Assembly (NCBI GenBank): GCA_020631655.1 | Contig: JAHDGV010000008.1 | Location: 1 to 32,842 of the forward strand | DNA length: 32,842 bases | Reading direction: 5' to 3' | From: Chloroflexota bacterium | Lineage (GTDB): Bacteria > Chloroflexota > Anaerolineae > Promineifilales > Promineifilaceae | Shown here: piece by piece, positions 16,469 to 25,429 of the stretch | How positions within the stretch are numbered: position 1 is the stretch's first letter | Layout of the letters: every line of letters begins with the position of its first letter | Translations under genes and position numbers: made by a program | The notes under the pieces: model-generated | Told to the model about the DNA's origin: nothing | Seen by the model: the letters and a program-made list of their open reading frames with translations, nothing else | The model's database searches: none

Positions 16469-16477
16469 TGCTATATT
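16469..16477 (+). promoter_or_regulatory. Extended -10 promoter for the Flp pilin gene
   Basis: TGCTATATT matches TGnTATAAT. It lies 60 bases before the pilin ATG in an AT-rich stretch. The -35 region (TTCAAT) is weak. Confidence 0.5.
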
Positions 16478-16536
16478 GTCCTTGTTGTTATTAATTAAGG
16501 CGAAAGCCAATCTATTTATTCTATTAGGAGTTAATT

Positions 16537-16695
16537 ATGTTATATTTACCACGTGAAGATGGTCAGGGTCTTGTTGAGTACGCATTGATCCTCGTATTGG
16601 TTTCAATTGTTGTTATCGTATTGCTTACTTTGCTAGGTTCTCAAGTTAGCCAAGTATTCAACGATATCTCAGGAAGCTTGAGCACACGACCATAA
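16537..16695 (+). CDS. flp: Flp/Fap-type prepilin, major Tad pilus subunit
   Basis: This is a 52-residue prepilin. After a short charged leader (MLYLPREDG) comes QGLVEYALILVLVSIVVIVL, the Flp signature with the G|QGLVEY prepilin-peptidase site. Cleavage after G9 would leave a 43-residue mature pilin with E14 at +5 and Y15 at +6. A hydrophobic helix follows (about 16-33), then a short polar tail (QVSQVFNDISGSLSTRP). Flp pilins build thin adhesive fibres assembled by the Tad machine, whose motor genes start 3.2 kb downstream. AGGAG lies 6 bases before the ATG. With its own promoter and a strong terminator it forms a single-gene unit, fitting the high level needed for a structural subunit. The tail has no N-x-S/T sequon but is rich in Ser/Thr. 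A prepilin peptidase is not in the window. Confidence 0.93.
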   Translation: MLYLPREDGQGLVEYALILVLVSIVVIVLLTLLGSQVSQVFNDISGSLSTRP

Positions 16696-16727
16696 TAGCT
16701 AGAATTTAAAGTTTTAAGCTAAAACAC

Positions 16728-16761
16728 AAGCCCCAATCAGAAATGGTTGGGGCTTTTTTTT
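16728..16761 (+). terminator. Rho-independent terminator after the pilin gene
   Basis: AAGCCCCAA (16728-16736) pairs with TTGGGGCTT (16746-16754), extended by a TC/GG inner step with a G-T pair, and is followed by a run of T to 16761. It separates the pilin transcript from the glycosyltransferase genes. Confidence 0.92.
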
Positions 16762-16852
16762 GCCTATTTTTTCTGGCTAAGCGCCTTCAGGGCTTCTAAA
16801 CTAGACAGACAGTTATAAACATATTCGCCATTAATTTCCTCAAAAGTTGAAC

Positions 16853-18412
16853 ATGCAAACAAACAAGTGGCCCTTAATTATTGGGGGATTCGTTCTTTTT
16901 GCAGTTATTGCCGCAGAGATTTATCTGATCCTCGAGTTAAACTCAGGGACGTTTACCTACACGTTGGATGACCCGTATATCCATCTTGCATTGGCTGACC
17001 AAATTGCAATCGGCCACTATGGGCTTAATGGATCGGAATTTTCAGCCCCGTCTTCCAGCATTTTGTGGCCCTTTATGCTGGCGATAATCTCTTGGCTTCC
17101 GTTGCGGCACCTGCATCCACTGTTCTTAAACCTCATTTTTGCGGCCGGGACCCTCTTCGTAATTTGGCGAATCATTTCAATATCCATCCAACTCAAGAAT
17201 CAGACAGATAGGTTGTTTTTTACAACTCTGCTACTGCTTGTTATTTCACTAGGGAGTAACTTGCCCGGCATTGTCTTGACCGGAATGGAGCATACAAGTC
17301 AGCTATTTTTTGTTGTTTTGATTGTTTGGGGATTGATACTCTATCTGCGTGACGGTGACCTGCGTTGGTGGTTACTGGTTGCTGTCGTTGTGTCCCCGCT
17401 CATTCGATACGAAAATCTGCCGCTTTCTGGTGGGGTGATTTTGTTTTTGCTTTTGGAAAATCGAATAAAGCCTGCACTTCTCAGCGGGGGGCTTATTGCC
17501 ATCTGTTTGGCCGGATTTTCACTCTTCCTGCTTCGTTTGGATCTTTGGATTTTGCCCACATCTGTGGTTGCGAAGACGACTTCTGGTGAGTCAGTTTCGA
17601 TATTCCAGACGATCTTGGAGCAGTTTCAAGAGATATTTGCAGAAGGTCGAGCTATTCTTCTCTTGGTTATGTTACTCATCATCTTGGCAAGATTGTTGAT
17701 TTCATCAGATGGTTTGAGAGAGCAAAAGTTTGTAGGGGTAATTGGCCTATCGATTGTGGCTCATCTACTGTTTGGCAAATACGGCTGGTATCATCGCTAC
17801 GAAATTTATATTTGGGCAACTGCAATTGTCTCGGCCGTTTATCTGTATCGTGATGGCATAAATCGATTTTTGGATCAGCCTCAAAATACGAAATGGGGAC
17901 TCCTCATCACTTTAGTTCTGTTTTTAACTTGCTCTGCTCCGTACCTTTATGGGCTAACTACGATCCCAACGGCCGCGAATAATATCTATCAACAACATTT
18001 TCAAATGCATCGGTTTGTGACAGATTTTTATCAAGCACCTGTTGCGGTTAACGATGTTGGTTATGTGGCGTTTGAAAATGACAATTATGTGCTCGATTTA
18101 TGGGGATTGGCTTCTACAGAGGCCTTAACCGCGCGACAAACGTCGGAGTCAGCCGAGTGGATGGTCGATCTAACATCTGAATACGAGGTGGATGCCGTCA
18201 TGATTTATGAGGAAGCATTTCGAAGCGGCATTCCTGATGAATGGATAAAAGTTGGCGAGCTAACCACAAGCCGTTCAACAATTATTGTTCATGACCAAAC
18301 AGTAGATTTTTTTGCTACCAATCAAACTGTTGTCCCAAGTCTCAAAGATACTCTCGGCAAATTTGCGGAAACACTCCCGGCCGATGTTCAGTTTGAACTT
18401 GTTGACAACTAG
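16853..18412 (+). CDS. GT-C fold polytopic membrane protein, probable polyprenyl-phosphate-sugar glycosyltransferase
   Basis: This is an integral membrane protein of about 519 residues with roughly ten transmembrane helices. After the first helix (about 8-28) an outside loop carries TLDDPYIHLALA, with an acidic pair at D39/D40. This is the position of the catalytic acid motif in GT-C enzymes (PMT, ArnT, GT87 types), which transfer sugars from lipid-phosphate donors on the outer membrane face. A soluble C-terminal part of about 140 residues (from about 375; VAVNDVGYVAFEN, DLWGLAS) faces outside. This C-terminal pattern is seen in uncharacterised bacterial GT-C proteins. ATG 16853 is taken as the start; an upstream TTG (16847) is in frame. 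It is followed after 27 bases by a second GT-C-like gene, probably one operon. Donor and acceptor are unknown; neighbouring pilin makes a surface protein possible. Confidence 0.7.
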   Translation: MQTNKWPLIIGGFVLFAVIAAEIYLILELNSGTFTYTLDDPYIHLALADQIAIGHYGLNGSEFSAPSSSILWPFMLAIISWLPLRHLHPLFLNLIFAAGTLFVIWRIISISIQLKNQTDRLFFTTLLLLVISLGSNLPGIVLTGMEHTSQLFFVVLIVWGLILYLRDGDLRWWLLVAVVVSPLIRYENLPLSGGVILFLLLENRIKPALLSGGLIAICLAGFSLFLLRLDLWILPTSVVAKTTSGESVSIFQTILEQFQEIFAEGRAILLLVMLLIILARLLISSDGLREQKFVGVIGLSIVAHLLFGKYGWYHRYEIYIWATAIVSAVYLYRDGINRFLDQPQNTKWGLLITLVLFLTCSAPYLYGLTTIPTAANNIYQQHFQMHRFVTDFYQAPVAVNDVGYVAFENDNYVLDLWGLASTEALTARQTSESAEWMVDLTSEYEVDAVMIYEEAFRSGIPDEWIKVGELTTSRSTIIVHDQTVDFFATNQTVVPSLKDTLGKFAETLPADVQFELVDN

Positions 18413-18439
18413 CCATTAAACAGCTGATTTTCTTTCTTT

Positions 18440-19687
18440 ATGATTGCTTTGCTCCAAAAACAATGGCGATTCATCGTCTCGCTATTCATCCTGATTTTCT
18501 ACATTGGTACCGTTCAGTTCGCCGCAACAAGAGACGGGGACATCGTGCATATGTGGATTGGCGGCCGGACAATCGCTATGGGTGAGCCGGAAAATCTATA
18601 TGACCCTCTGACCCACTACCAAATTCTTGAGGAATCACACGTTAATGCAGAAGATTTTTGGGGCGGCCGGTACGATATTTTGGGGGCGTTCTTTTATCCG
18701 CCACCAACCGGCCTTTTGTATGCTTCAGTCAGCTGGCTTGATCTGTATCAGGCTCAGATCGCAATTGGGGTTTTGAACATCTTGGTGGGCTTGTGGGCCG
18801 TTTTTATGTTGCAAAAACTGCTAGGAGATCGCTTTTCGTATGGGCTTATTTTAATTTTGCTATTTACCTTCCCATCCTTTTTTTACACTTATGCTTTGGG
18901 GCAAAATGGGGTATTGACGTTGGCCATCGTGCTTTCTGCTTGGGTGCTGATTCAGCAAAATCAAAATGGGTGGGCCGGATGGATGCTGGCAACCCTTATC
19001 TACAAACCCAACTGGCTGGCCGCAGTTGGCTGGGCTCCCTTGTTTGAACGGCGTTGGCGTGTCATTTATGGCGGAATTTTAGGTGGGGTGATGATGCTCG
19101 GGGCATCTGTTTTGGTTCTCGGTGTCGAACCGTTTTTCGCTTATGCGGACAACATCTTAAAACTGTTTAATCTGCATGATTTGCCCGATTATCCGATCGA
19201 AACACAATACAGTTTCTTGGCCTTTTTTAGGCGAATATTTGGCAACGGGTCAACGGCCGACCTTTTGGGGTGGGGACTGACGGCTTTGGTGGTGGGGGCA
19301 ACTATTTGGCTGATGGGGTTTAAAAATAGACAGGTAGATACCCGATCTGATTTGTTTATTCTCACGGCCGGACTAACTTGGGTGACAGCCACGTTGTTTA
19401 ATCCCCACCTGCATCATTATGATCTGATGCTCGTGGTAGCCGCTTCCATCGTGTCACTAGTTGAGTGGCCAAATCTAGAAACAAACCAGAAAGTCCTGCT
19501 CCTTTTTGTCTTTATTTTTAATCATGTCGCTTTTTTGATCGAGGCGATCGTTTTTACCGTATCAGCAGAAGAAATTGAGCTTGTTTTCTTGCCAACTTTG
19601 GCCACACTGATGGTTTGGGGGTGGCTATTCGGCCGGGTATTTTTGCTGGGACGCAATCGGGCAGAGTCAGTTGATCCGCAAATGTGA
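18440..19687 (+). CDS. GT87 family (DUF2029) membrane glycosyltransferase
   Basis: This is a 415-residue polytopic membrane protein with about ten helices, of the GT87/DUF2029 type. Characterised members are polyprenol-phosphate-mannose-dependent mannosyltransferases that act outside the membrane. Family features are an acidic loop after helix 1 (RDGDIVHMWIGG, D32/D34), the loop AFFYPPPTGLLYA (about 84-97), the helix with TYALGQNGVLTLA, and NPHLHHYDLML (about 322-332). It lies 27 bases after the other GT-C gene, in the same direction. The pair sits between the pilin and the Tad motor genes. ATG 18440 begins a short cytosolic lead-in to the first helix. The acceptor is unknown: it could be pilin, another exported protein, or a glycolipid. 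Confidence 0.85.
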   Translation: MIALLQKQWRFIVSLFILIFYIGTVQFAATRDGDIVHMWIGGRTIAMGEPENLYDPLTHYQILEESHVNAEDFWGGRYDILGAFFYPPPTGLLYASVSWLDLYQAQIAIGVLNILVGLWAVFMLQKLLGDRFSYGLILILLFTFPSFFYTYALGQNGVLTLAIVLSAWVLIQQNQNGWAGWMLATLIYKPNWLAAVGWAPLFERRWRVIYGGILGGVMMLGASVLVLGVEPFFAYADNILKLFNLHDLPDYPIETQYSFLAFFRRIFGNGSTADLLGWGLTALVVGATIWLMGFKNRQVDTRSDLFILTAGLTWVTATLFNPHLHHYDLMLVVAASIVSLVEWPNLETNQKVLLLFVFIFNHVAFLIEAIVFTVSAEEIELVFLPTLATLMVWGWLFGRVFLLGRNRAESVDPQM

Positions 19688-19807
19688 CCTATTTCCCTCT
19701 TTCCTCTCTGGTTTTTTGCCCCCTACAATGGCACCCAGATGGCAATTCTTTTAAGAATGGCTTAAAATTATGTAAACTCTTTATCGTTTAATAGCCGTGA
19801 ATTTTTG

Positions 19808-19813
19808 TATAAT
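19808..19813 (+). promoter_or_regulatory. -10 box ahead of the cpaE gene
   Basis: A perfect TATAAT lies 95 bases before the cpaE ATG. The -35 position (around 19785) is poor. A small hairpin (ATTCTT-TT-AAGAAT, 19745-19758) lies upstream between the glycosyltransferase gene and this box. Confidence 0.4.
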
Positions 19814-19908
19814 GCTCAAATTATTCAGCTATCCAATTATCTTCCTAAAAACTGATTGTTTAAAATCTCTGACAAAACAGTAGACACCCCAAACAATTCT
19901 TCTAAACC

Positions 19909-21174
19909 ATGACAGACAAAATTAGAGTACTTATTGTTGATGACCTCCCAGAAACCCGGGAAAACGTAAGGAAACTGCTTCAGTTCGAATTAGACGTTGA
20001 AGTGGTTGGTCAAGCGGGGAATGGTTCGCAAGCTATCGAGGCTGCCAGGCAGCACAAACCGGACATTATCCTGATGGATATTAATATGCCCGGCGTTGAT
20101 GGAATTAGCGCGAGCGAGACTGTTTTAAAAATTGTTCCGACGGCTCAAATCATTATCATGTCGGTGCAGTCAGAGGCGGACTACATTCGCCGAGCGATGC
20201 TAGCAGGCGCCAGAGACTTCTTGATGAAGCCTTTTTCTGGGGACGAACTTACAACCGCAATCCGGAGAGTTTACGAAAACCGGCCGCAAATCGTTCCTGC
20301 TGCGGCTGAGGGATCACAAAATAATCAATCTGGTGATAGTGGTGACAACCGAAATAGCGACGTTTTTGGAAAAATAGTTTCATTTTACAGCCCGAAAGGT
20401 GGAGCTGGGTGTACAACTCTAGCTATTAACTTCGCCATCGGTTTAGCTCTAAAAGGGCATAAGGTCGTTTTGGTTGACTCTAGCTTCCAGTTTGGAGACA
20501 CGGCCGTCATGCTGTCACAGCGGCCGGCGACAACCATTGTTGACTTGGTTGATCGAGCCAGCGATCTAGATGAGGAAATGATCAAGAGTGTCTTAACTCG
20601 CCATGATTCAGGCTTAGAGGTGCTTCAGGCACCACCGCGGCCGGAAATGGCTGAAATGATCACGCTAGATTATTTCGAGCAGATACTTAAAAACCTATCG
20701 GAAATGTTCGATTTTGTCGTCGTGGACACGTCAAGCGCATTAAGCGATCCATGCATTATGGCGCTAGAAATGTCTCATCGGATTGTATTGGTCGCTCAGC
20801 AGAATCTTGCGACTTTGGCAAATATCCGTCGGTTCTTTGAGCTGATGCGTCAAATCGGATTTGATTTCCAAAAAATCTTGCTTATCGTCAACAAAGCCAA
20901 TGATCGATATGGGATCTCGATTCAAGACATTGGCGATGCGATGAAACGGCCAGTTTTATCAACCGTTGTGCTTGATGAATTTGGCGTTACGCAAGCGGCC
21001 GATCAGGGTGTGCCCATTATTCTGAGCGGCAAGCGTGGATCAAAGGTGGTCCAATCGCTACACAAATTAACAGATGAGCTTGAAAGAGTCTTGCTGAAGA
21101 AGGAAACGGCCGATGGTGCTGACGCGGAAGCCGCAGCAGAGAAAAAAGGCTTTTTTGGCAGGATGTTTGGTTAA
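19909..21174 (+). CDS. cpaE: CpaE/TadZ-like pilus localisation ATPase with receiver domain
   Basis: TadZ/CpaE proteins are ParA/MinD-superfamily ATPases that place Tad pilus machinery in the cell. This one has 421 residues. The N-terminal receiver (about 5-125) keeps all phosphorylation residues: D11/D12, D57 (ILMDINMP), S85 and K107. Many CpaE receivers are degenerate, so this is notable. A polar Asn/Gly/Ser linker (about 130-152) follows. The MinD-like ATPase has the deviant Walker A SPKGGAGCTTLA (about 164-175), a VLVDSSFQFGD A'-type segment and FVVVDTSSALSDP (Walker B). The C-terminus ends in EKKGFFGRMFG, which resembles the MinD membrane-targeting amphipathic helix. It is the first gene of the motor cluster and precedes tadA by 157 bases. 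No good ribosome site precedes ATG 19909. Confidence 0.92.
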   Translation: MTDKIRVLIVDDLPETRENVRKLLQFELDVEVVGQAGNGSQAIEAARQHKPDIILMDINMPGVDGISASETVLKIVPTAQIIIMSVQSEADYIRRAMLAGARDFLMKPFSGDELTTAIRRVYENRPQIVPAAAEGSQNNQSGDSGDNRNSDVFGKIVSFYSPKGGAGCTTLAINFAIGLALKGHKVVLVDSSFQFGDTAVMLSQRPATTIVDLVDRASDLDEEMIKSVLTRHDSGLEVLQAPPRPEMAEMITLDYFEQILKNLSEMFDFVVVDTSSALSDPCIMALEMSHRIVLVAQQNLATLANIRRFFELMRQIGFDFQKILLIVNKANDRYGISIQDIGDAMKRPVLSTVVLDEFGVTQAADQGVPIILSGKRGSKVVQSLHKLTDELERVLLKKETADGADAEAAAEKKGFFGRMFG

Positions 21175-21231
21175 ACCGGCTAAATTAGCGGCCGATTTGC
21201 GAACACCAACCCAATAGCTTCTAAGCAACGA

Positions 21232-21259
21232 TTGGATTAAAGGCAGTTTGACATATAAT
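21232..21259 (+). promoter_or_regulatory. Possible internal promoter for tadABC
   Basis: TTGGAT (21232-21237), a 16-base spacer and TATAAT (21254-21259) lie in the cpaE-tadA gap, 73 bases before the tadA ATG. It may give tadA-tadB-tadC expression independent of cpaE. Confidence 0.45.
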
Positions 21260-21331
21260 CCAAAATCATCATAACCAATATGTTTTGTAGGTTCGGGTGG
21301 CTACAGCCCGGACTAAGGATAGTTTTTGTTT

Positions 21332-22780
21332 ATGTCTTTACTTGACAGAATTAATAGAAAGCAAGAAAAATCTTCGGGGGATGGTGAAAAAGCCTCCAAG
21401 CCATCAAAAGCCAAACGACCTGCACCTGCAAAAGCTGAGGGTGAAGGGGCGAAGTCTAGATTGCAAGATTTACGCGTTAAACGCTCATCGCCTACCTCTT
21501 CGAGCCGTGACTCCTATATCGATCTAAAAACAAATATTCAGCAACGATTGATTGCTGAGCTTGACCCGAGCATTGATGTTTCACAAACGGCCGAAGTCCG
21601 TGGAACGATTCAAGAACTTTATGAAACAATGCTGGTTGATGAGGGGATTGTTCTAACTAGAACTGAAAAGAAACGTCTGTTTGATCAGATTGTTGCTGAG
21701 ATTTTAGGATATGGTCCGATCGAGCAATTCTTGCGTGGTGAAGACGTTGGCGAAATCATGGTCAACGGCCCAAATCATATTTTTGTTGAGCAAGGCGGTA
21801 AATTAGCTCGTCGTACCGATGTTAATTTTGAGGACAACGATCATGTTTTACGCATCATCGACAGAATCGTGGCTCCGCTCGGCCGTCGTATTGATGAAAG
21901 CTCTCCGATGGTAGACGCTCGCTTACAAGACGGCTCTCGTGTAAATGCAGTTATTCCTCCCATTGCGCTAAATGGCCCTACACTGACAATTCGTGTGTTC
22001 TCTAAAAAACCAATCACAATGGATAATTTGATTGATTGGGGGACGGTTACACCGGAAGCGGCCGAGTTTTTGAAAGCGATTGTTCAAGCGAAAGTTAACG
22101 CTGTTGTTGCGGGTGGTACCGGTTCTGGAAAAACCACGTTATTAAATATTTTGTCAGGATTTATTCCTGATGGTGAACGTATTATCACCATTGAAAATGC
22201 GGCCGAGCTTCAGCTCAATCAGGAACATGTGATCACCTTGGAATCACGCCCACCCAATGTTGAAGGGCGAGGCGAGATTTCTATTCGTGACCTAGTGATC
22301 AACTCTCTGCGTATGCGCCCAGACCGGATTGTGGTTGGGGAGTGTCGTGGTGGAGAAACGCTAGACATGTTGCAGGCGATGAATACGGGTCATGAAGGGA
22401 GCATGACGACGGCTCACGCCAATACCCCACGCGATACCTTATCTCGCCTTGAAACGATGTGTTTGATGGCAGGTATGGATCTGCCGGTACGAGCGATTCG
22501 GGAACAAATTTCATCTGCTGTGGACTTTGTGATTCAGCAGGCCCGCATGCGCGACGGAACGAGAAAAATTGTAGCGATCAGTGAAATTCAAGGTATGGAA
22601 GGTGATGTGATCACCATGTCCGAGATCTTCCGCTTTGAGCAAACTGGTCTTGAGAACGGCCGTGTAATTGGACGCTTGCGTCCTACAGGGTTACGTCCAA
22701 AATGTATGAACCAGATCGCAGAAGCAGGTATCATGCTTCCGCCATCAATCTTCGGGATCGGTTCAAAAGGAAAAAGATAG
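21332..22780 (+). CDS. tadA: CpaF/TadA family secretion ATPase
   Basis: TadA is the hexameric cytoplasmic ATPase that powers extension, and in known systems also retraction, of Tad pili. The protein has 482 residues. A basic, Lys/Ser/Pro-rich disordered head (about 8-60) is followed by the N-terminal domain (about 65-230; [22 protein letters not shown]). Next comes the RecA-like core with Walker [10 protein letters not shown] (261-269), the Asp-box glutamate ([10 protein letters not shown]), Walker B with [14 protein letters not shown] (about 329-342) and the His box [12 protein letters not shown] (about 353-364). All catalytic motifs are intact. ATG 21332 is chosen over the in-frame TTG 21326; the ribosome site is weak (AAGGA, 12 bases away). 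The tadB ribosome site overlaps its stop codon, showing translational coupling. Confidence 0.95.
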   Translation: MSLLDRINRKQEKSSGDGEKASKPSKAKRPAPAKAEGEGAKSRLQDLRVKRSSPTSSSRDSYIDLKTNIQQRLIAELDPSIDVSQTAEVRGTIQELYETMLVDEGIVLTRTEKKRLFDQIVAEILGYGPIEQFLRGEDVGEIMVNGPNHIFVEQGGKLARRTDVNFEDNDHVLRIIDRIVAPLGRRIDESSPMVDARLQDGSRVNAVIPPIALNGPTLTIRVFSKKPITMDNLIDWGTVTPEAAEFLKAIVQAKVNAVVAGGTGSGKTTLLNILSGFIPDGERIITIENAAELQLNQEHVITLESRPPNVEGRGEISIRDLVINSLRMRPDRIVVGECRGGETLDMLQAMNTGHEGSMTTAHANTPRDTLSRLETMCLMAGMDLPVRAIREQISSAVDFVIQQARMRDGTRKIVAISEIQGMEGDVITMSEIFRFEQTGLENGRVIGRLRPTGLRPKCMNQIAEAGIMLPPSIFGIGSKGKR

Positions 22781-22789
22781 GAGCATCCC

Positions 22790-23800
22790 TTGTCTGGAAC
22801 AATATTACTCATCGGCGGAGGCTTGCTGTTCTTCATACTTCTCGGAGTTGGCGTTGCCTTTGTGGTTGGCGACAGATCCGTTAATGTTGATCAGCGTTTA
22901 GAGCAATTTGGTGGAGCAGAGTGGGAACCAGAATTCCTTGATGCTGAAGCGGAAGCTGAAAGCCAAAAGGCAAACGAGCTGGCTGATCGCCTAGACTCTG
23001 CTTTTGAAGCGAGGGGGTTTGGCTTCTTTGAATCGATCCGAACCCAGATCGCCCGTGGTGACTTAAAGCTACGCGTTAGCGAATACCTGCTTCTGATCGT
23101 GGTTATGGCGATCCTAATTGGTGGTTTGGCTTGGTTTTTCTTCGGCCAAAGCCTGCTTTTCGGAACGATAGGATTGTTTTTGGGAGCCCTAATCCCTGGA
23201 TTTTATACCCGTTATGCAGCGGGCCGACGCATTCGAGCATTTAACGATCAGCTGAGTGACACGCTAAACCTTTGGGTAAATGCGCTCCGCTCCGGTTACA
23301 GTGTTTTGCAGTCAATGGAAGCTATTGCAACTGAGATGCCCCCCCCGATCTCAAACGAATTTGAGCGTGTAATTCAAGAGGTGCGTTTAGGCATTGATAC
23401 TGAGGTTGCCTTAGACAATATTTTGCGCCGAGTTCCAAGCGAGGACTTTGACCTAGTTGTAACGGCCGTAAAAGTTCAGCGAGAAGTTGGTGGTAACTTG
23501 TCCGAGATTTTGGACACAATCAGCTTCACAATTCGGGAGCGTGTTCGTATTAAGGGTGAGATTCGTACGTTAACTGCGCAAGGCCGAGCATCGGGCTGGA
23601 TTATTACCTTTTTGCCGATTGCACTTGGTCTATTTTTAAACTTTTCAAACCCAGAATACATTGGGGAGCTATTCGTCCGAGATCCTGACACGATGATCTT
23701 AGACGTACTACCCTGCGGCTGGCTCATGGTCGGTACCGCGCTAGTTATGATTGTCGTTGGTGGCGTTGCGATTCAACGGATTGTAGATATCGAGGTCTAA
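22790..23800 (+). CDS. tadB: TadB, inner-membrane platform protein (T2SSF domain)
   Basis: TadB is one of the two membrane proteins that form the Tad platform on which the TadA motor works. This protein has 336 residues. An N-terminal helix (about 4-26) is followed by a charged cytosolic stretch (about 27-90), two close helices (about 97-140), the GspF-type T2SSF domain (about 155-285; NALRSGYSVLQSMEAIA, LDNILRRVP, QREVGGNLSEILDTI) and two C-terminal helices. It starts at TTG 22790. GGAG at 22780-22783 lies 6 bases upstream and overlaps the tadA stop, so the rare start is well supported. It precedes tadC by 4 bases, and the two probably form a complex in fixed ratio. Confidence 0.94.
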   Translation: MSGTILLIGGGLLFFILLGVGVAFVVGDRSVNVDQRLEQFGGAEWEPEFLDAEAEAESQKANELADRLDSAFEARGFGFFESIRTQIARGDLKLRVSEYLLLIVVMAILIGGLAWFFFGQSLLFGTIGLFLGALIPGFYTRYAAGRRIRAFNDQLSDTLNLWVNALRSGYSVLQSMEAIATEMPPPISNEFERVIQEVRLGIDTEVALDNILRRVPSEDFDLVVTAVKVQREVGGNLSEILDTISFTIRERVRIKGEIRTLTAQGRASGWIITFLPIALGLFLNFSNPEYIGELFVRDPDTMILDVLPCGWLMVGTALVMIVVGGVAIQRIVDIEV

Positions 23801-23804
23801 AAGA

Positions 23805-24713
23805 ATGAATACAACAGGTTTAATTTTTATCGGTCTAGTTCTTGTTTTACTCGTTATTGTCTACATCGCCGTGGTCTTTTTAAGATCAGGCGGCGAAGAT
23901 GCGTTGACGAACCGTATCAATGAATATGCGGCACGCGAAGAAGTGGCGACAATCGAAGATATTGAGCTTTCGATGGGGCTTGGGGAACGGGTAGTTGTTC
24001 CCTTTCTGAGACGGATTGGATCAACAATTTCTCGGTTTGCACCACAAGAAATGCTGGACCGGACAACCCGTCAGCTGGAGCAAGCCGCATGGACAATTGG
24101 ACCGGCCGAGTTTATGGGGATAACCATTTTTTCTATGGCCGCTTTGGGCGGGCTTTCCTTTTGGATTGCTCAGGATGGACGTGAACTTTTGTTTGCCTTA
24201 GGTGGTTTAGCTGTTGGACTGGTTTTGCCGAGAATGATGTTAGGCTCGGCCGTGGCTCGTCGTAAAGAGTCGATCATTAAAAAATTGCCTGACGCACTGG
24301 ACTTGATGACGATCTGTGTTGAAGCTGGGCTGACTTTTGACGGTGCAATGACCAAAGTAGACGAAAAGTGGGAAGATCCGCTATCAAACGAATTTGGCCG
24401 CGTAGTAAATGAGTTGCAGTTGGGTAAAACCCGTCGTCAAGCGTTAAAAGACATGACGGATAGATTGGAAGTTCCTGACGTTCAAACGTTTGTCGCTTCG
24501 ATTCTTCAAGCCGATCAGCTAGGTGTTAGCGTGGGTAAAGTTCTACGCATCCAATCTGACCAAATGCGCGTGCGTCGCCGTCAGCGTGCGGAAGAGAAAG
24601 CGCAACAGGCACCGGTTAAAATGCTGTTCCCGATGGTATTTTTGATTTTCCCGGCGCTGTTTGTGGTGCTTTTAGGCCCGGCCATTGTGCGGGTATGGCG
24701 CATCATGCTATAA
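23805..24713 (+). CDS. tadC: TadC, inner-membrane platform protein (T2SSF domain)
   Basis: TadC is the second Tad platform protein. It has 302 residues with an N-terminal helix (about 6-26), a cytosolic helical region (about 30-100), two adjacent helices (about 105-150), a T2SSF domain (about 160-275; KKLPDALDLMTICVEAGLTFDGAM is characteristic and ADQLGVSVGKVLRIQSD follows) and a C-terminal helix (about 276-296; KMLFPMVFLIFPALF). ATG 23805 comes 4 bases after the tadB stop with GAGG upstream. It is the last gene of the motor cluster, meeting a convergent gene 2 bases beyond its stop. No TadE/F minor pilins, TadV peptidase, RcpC/CpaB or secretin follow, so the rest of the machine is encoded elsewhere or, for the secretin, not needed in a single-membrane cell. 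Confidence 0.94.
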   Translation: MNTTGLIFIGLVLVLLVIVYIAVVFLRSGGEDALTNRINEYAAREEVATIEDIELSMGLGERVVVPFLRRIGSTISRFAPQEMLDRTTRQLEQAAWTIGPAEFMGITIFSMAALGGLSFWIAQDGRELLFALGGLAVGLVLPRMMLGSAVARRKESIIKKLPDALDLMTICVEAGLTFDGAMTKVDEKWEDPLSNEFGRVVNELQLGKTRRQALKDMTDRLEVPDVQTFVASILQADQLGVSVGKVLRIQSDQMRVRRRQRAEEKAQQAPVKMLFPMVFLIFPALFVVLLGPAIVRVWRIML

Positions 24714-24715
24714 AC

Positions 24716-25429
24716 TTAATTTGTTAGATCACGGCTCCTAAGGTGCACCATGATGTTTTCTTGTTGTGGTGCCCAACGGGCCGTGGGTATGCCTGCATCT
24801 TTTAAGAGCCTGTTTGTCCACATATTACACGTTTCAAAAATATGATAATACCGAGGCGACTCGTAGAACTGATCGTTTAAGTGTGGGTAAAAGCAACAGT
24901 TAAGCGATTGGGGTTGTCCGTCTGAATCGAGCAAAAAGGAATCTTTAAAGCCATCAATTAAAATTTGATATTGCTTGGCCGAAATTTCGATTGGAATGCT
25001 GTTGTCGGTCTCTTTCAGCTGATTTTCAAAATATGAGACGTGAACGGCCGAATCTGTGGGGATCAGCATCGAGCGAAAAGCGATAGAGGCGGTTAAATCA
25101 CTCCACTGTGGTACATCTTCATATAAACCACGATCACCCCAGCCAAACGCGATATATGGGGGGCTTTCGGTCTGGGGAGTAGGCTGGAAGGTTGCGGGAT
25201 CTAAAAACTCGGTCCAATCAATTTGATCTGTTACGGTAGGGACAACGATGTCTGTGTGAACCCCGTTGGAGATGACAAAAATCTTGATCCCATTGGGAGT
25301 CGGTTCAAAATCAGAATTAACCGTCTGATTTCCTAACCATTCACCGATGATCAAATATGCTGAGACAAACGCGCAGAGTGCTCCGAGCAAGCGTAGGCTG
25401 TATTTCCAAGTAAATTTAAGGCCTTTCAT
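24716..25429 (-). CDS. DUF2459 (TIGR02117) family exported protein
   Basis: This 237-residue protein has an N-terminal signal anchor (about 11-31, after a basic MKGLKFTWKYS) and a single extracytoplasmic domain of the DUF2459 type. Recognisable features are ISNGVHTDIVVP (about 53-64), IAFGWGDRGLYEDVPQW (about 93-109), a serine/alanine-rich stretch with a HVSYF strand, and FETCNMWTNRLLKDAGI near the C-terminus. The conserved GVHTD and the CNMWTN segment suggest a cysteine/histidine hydrolase-like site, but no activity has been shown for this family and I assign none. It is the second gene of a two-gene operon, overlapping the upstream GNAT gene by one base (TAATG). It ends 2 bases from the tadC stop on the opposite strand, with no terminator between them. 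Confidence 0.8.
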   Translation of the reverse strand: MKGLKFTWKYSLRLLGALCAFVSAYLIIGEWLGNQTVNSDFEPTPNGIKIFVISNGVHTDIVVPTVTDQIDWTEFLDPATFQPTPQTESPPYIAFGWGDRGLYEDVPQWSDLTASIAFRSMLIPTDSAVHVSYFENQLKETDNSIPIEISAKQYQILIDGFKDSFLLDSDGQPQSLNCCFYPHLNDQFYESPRYYHIFETCNMWTNRLLKDAGIPTARWAPQQENIMVHLRSRDLTN

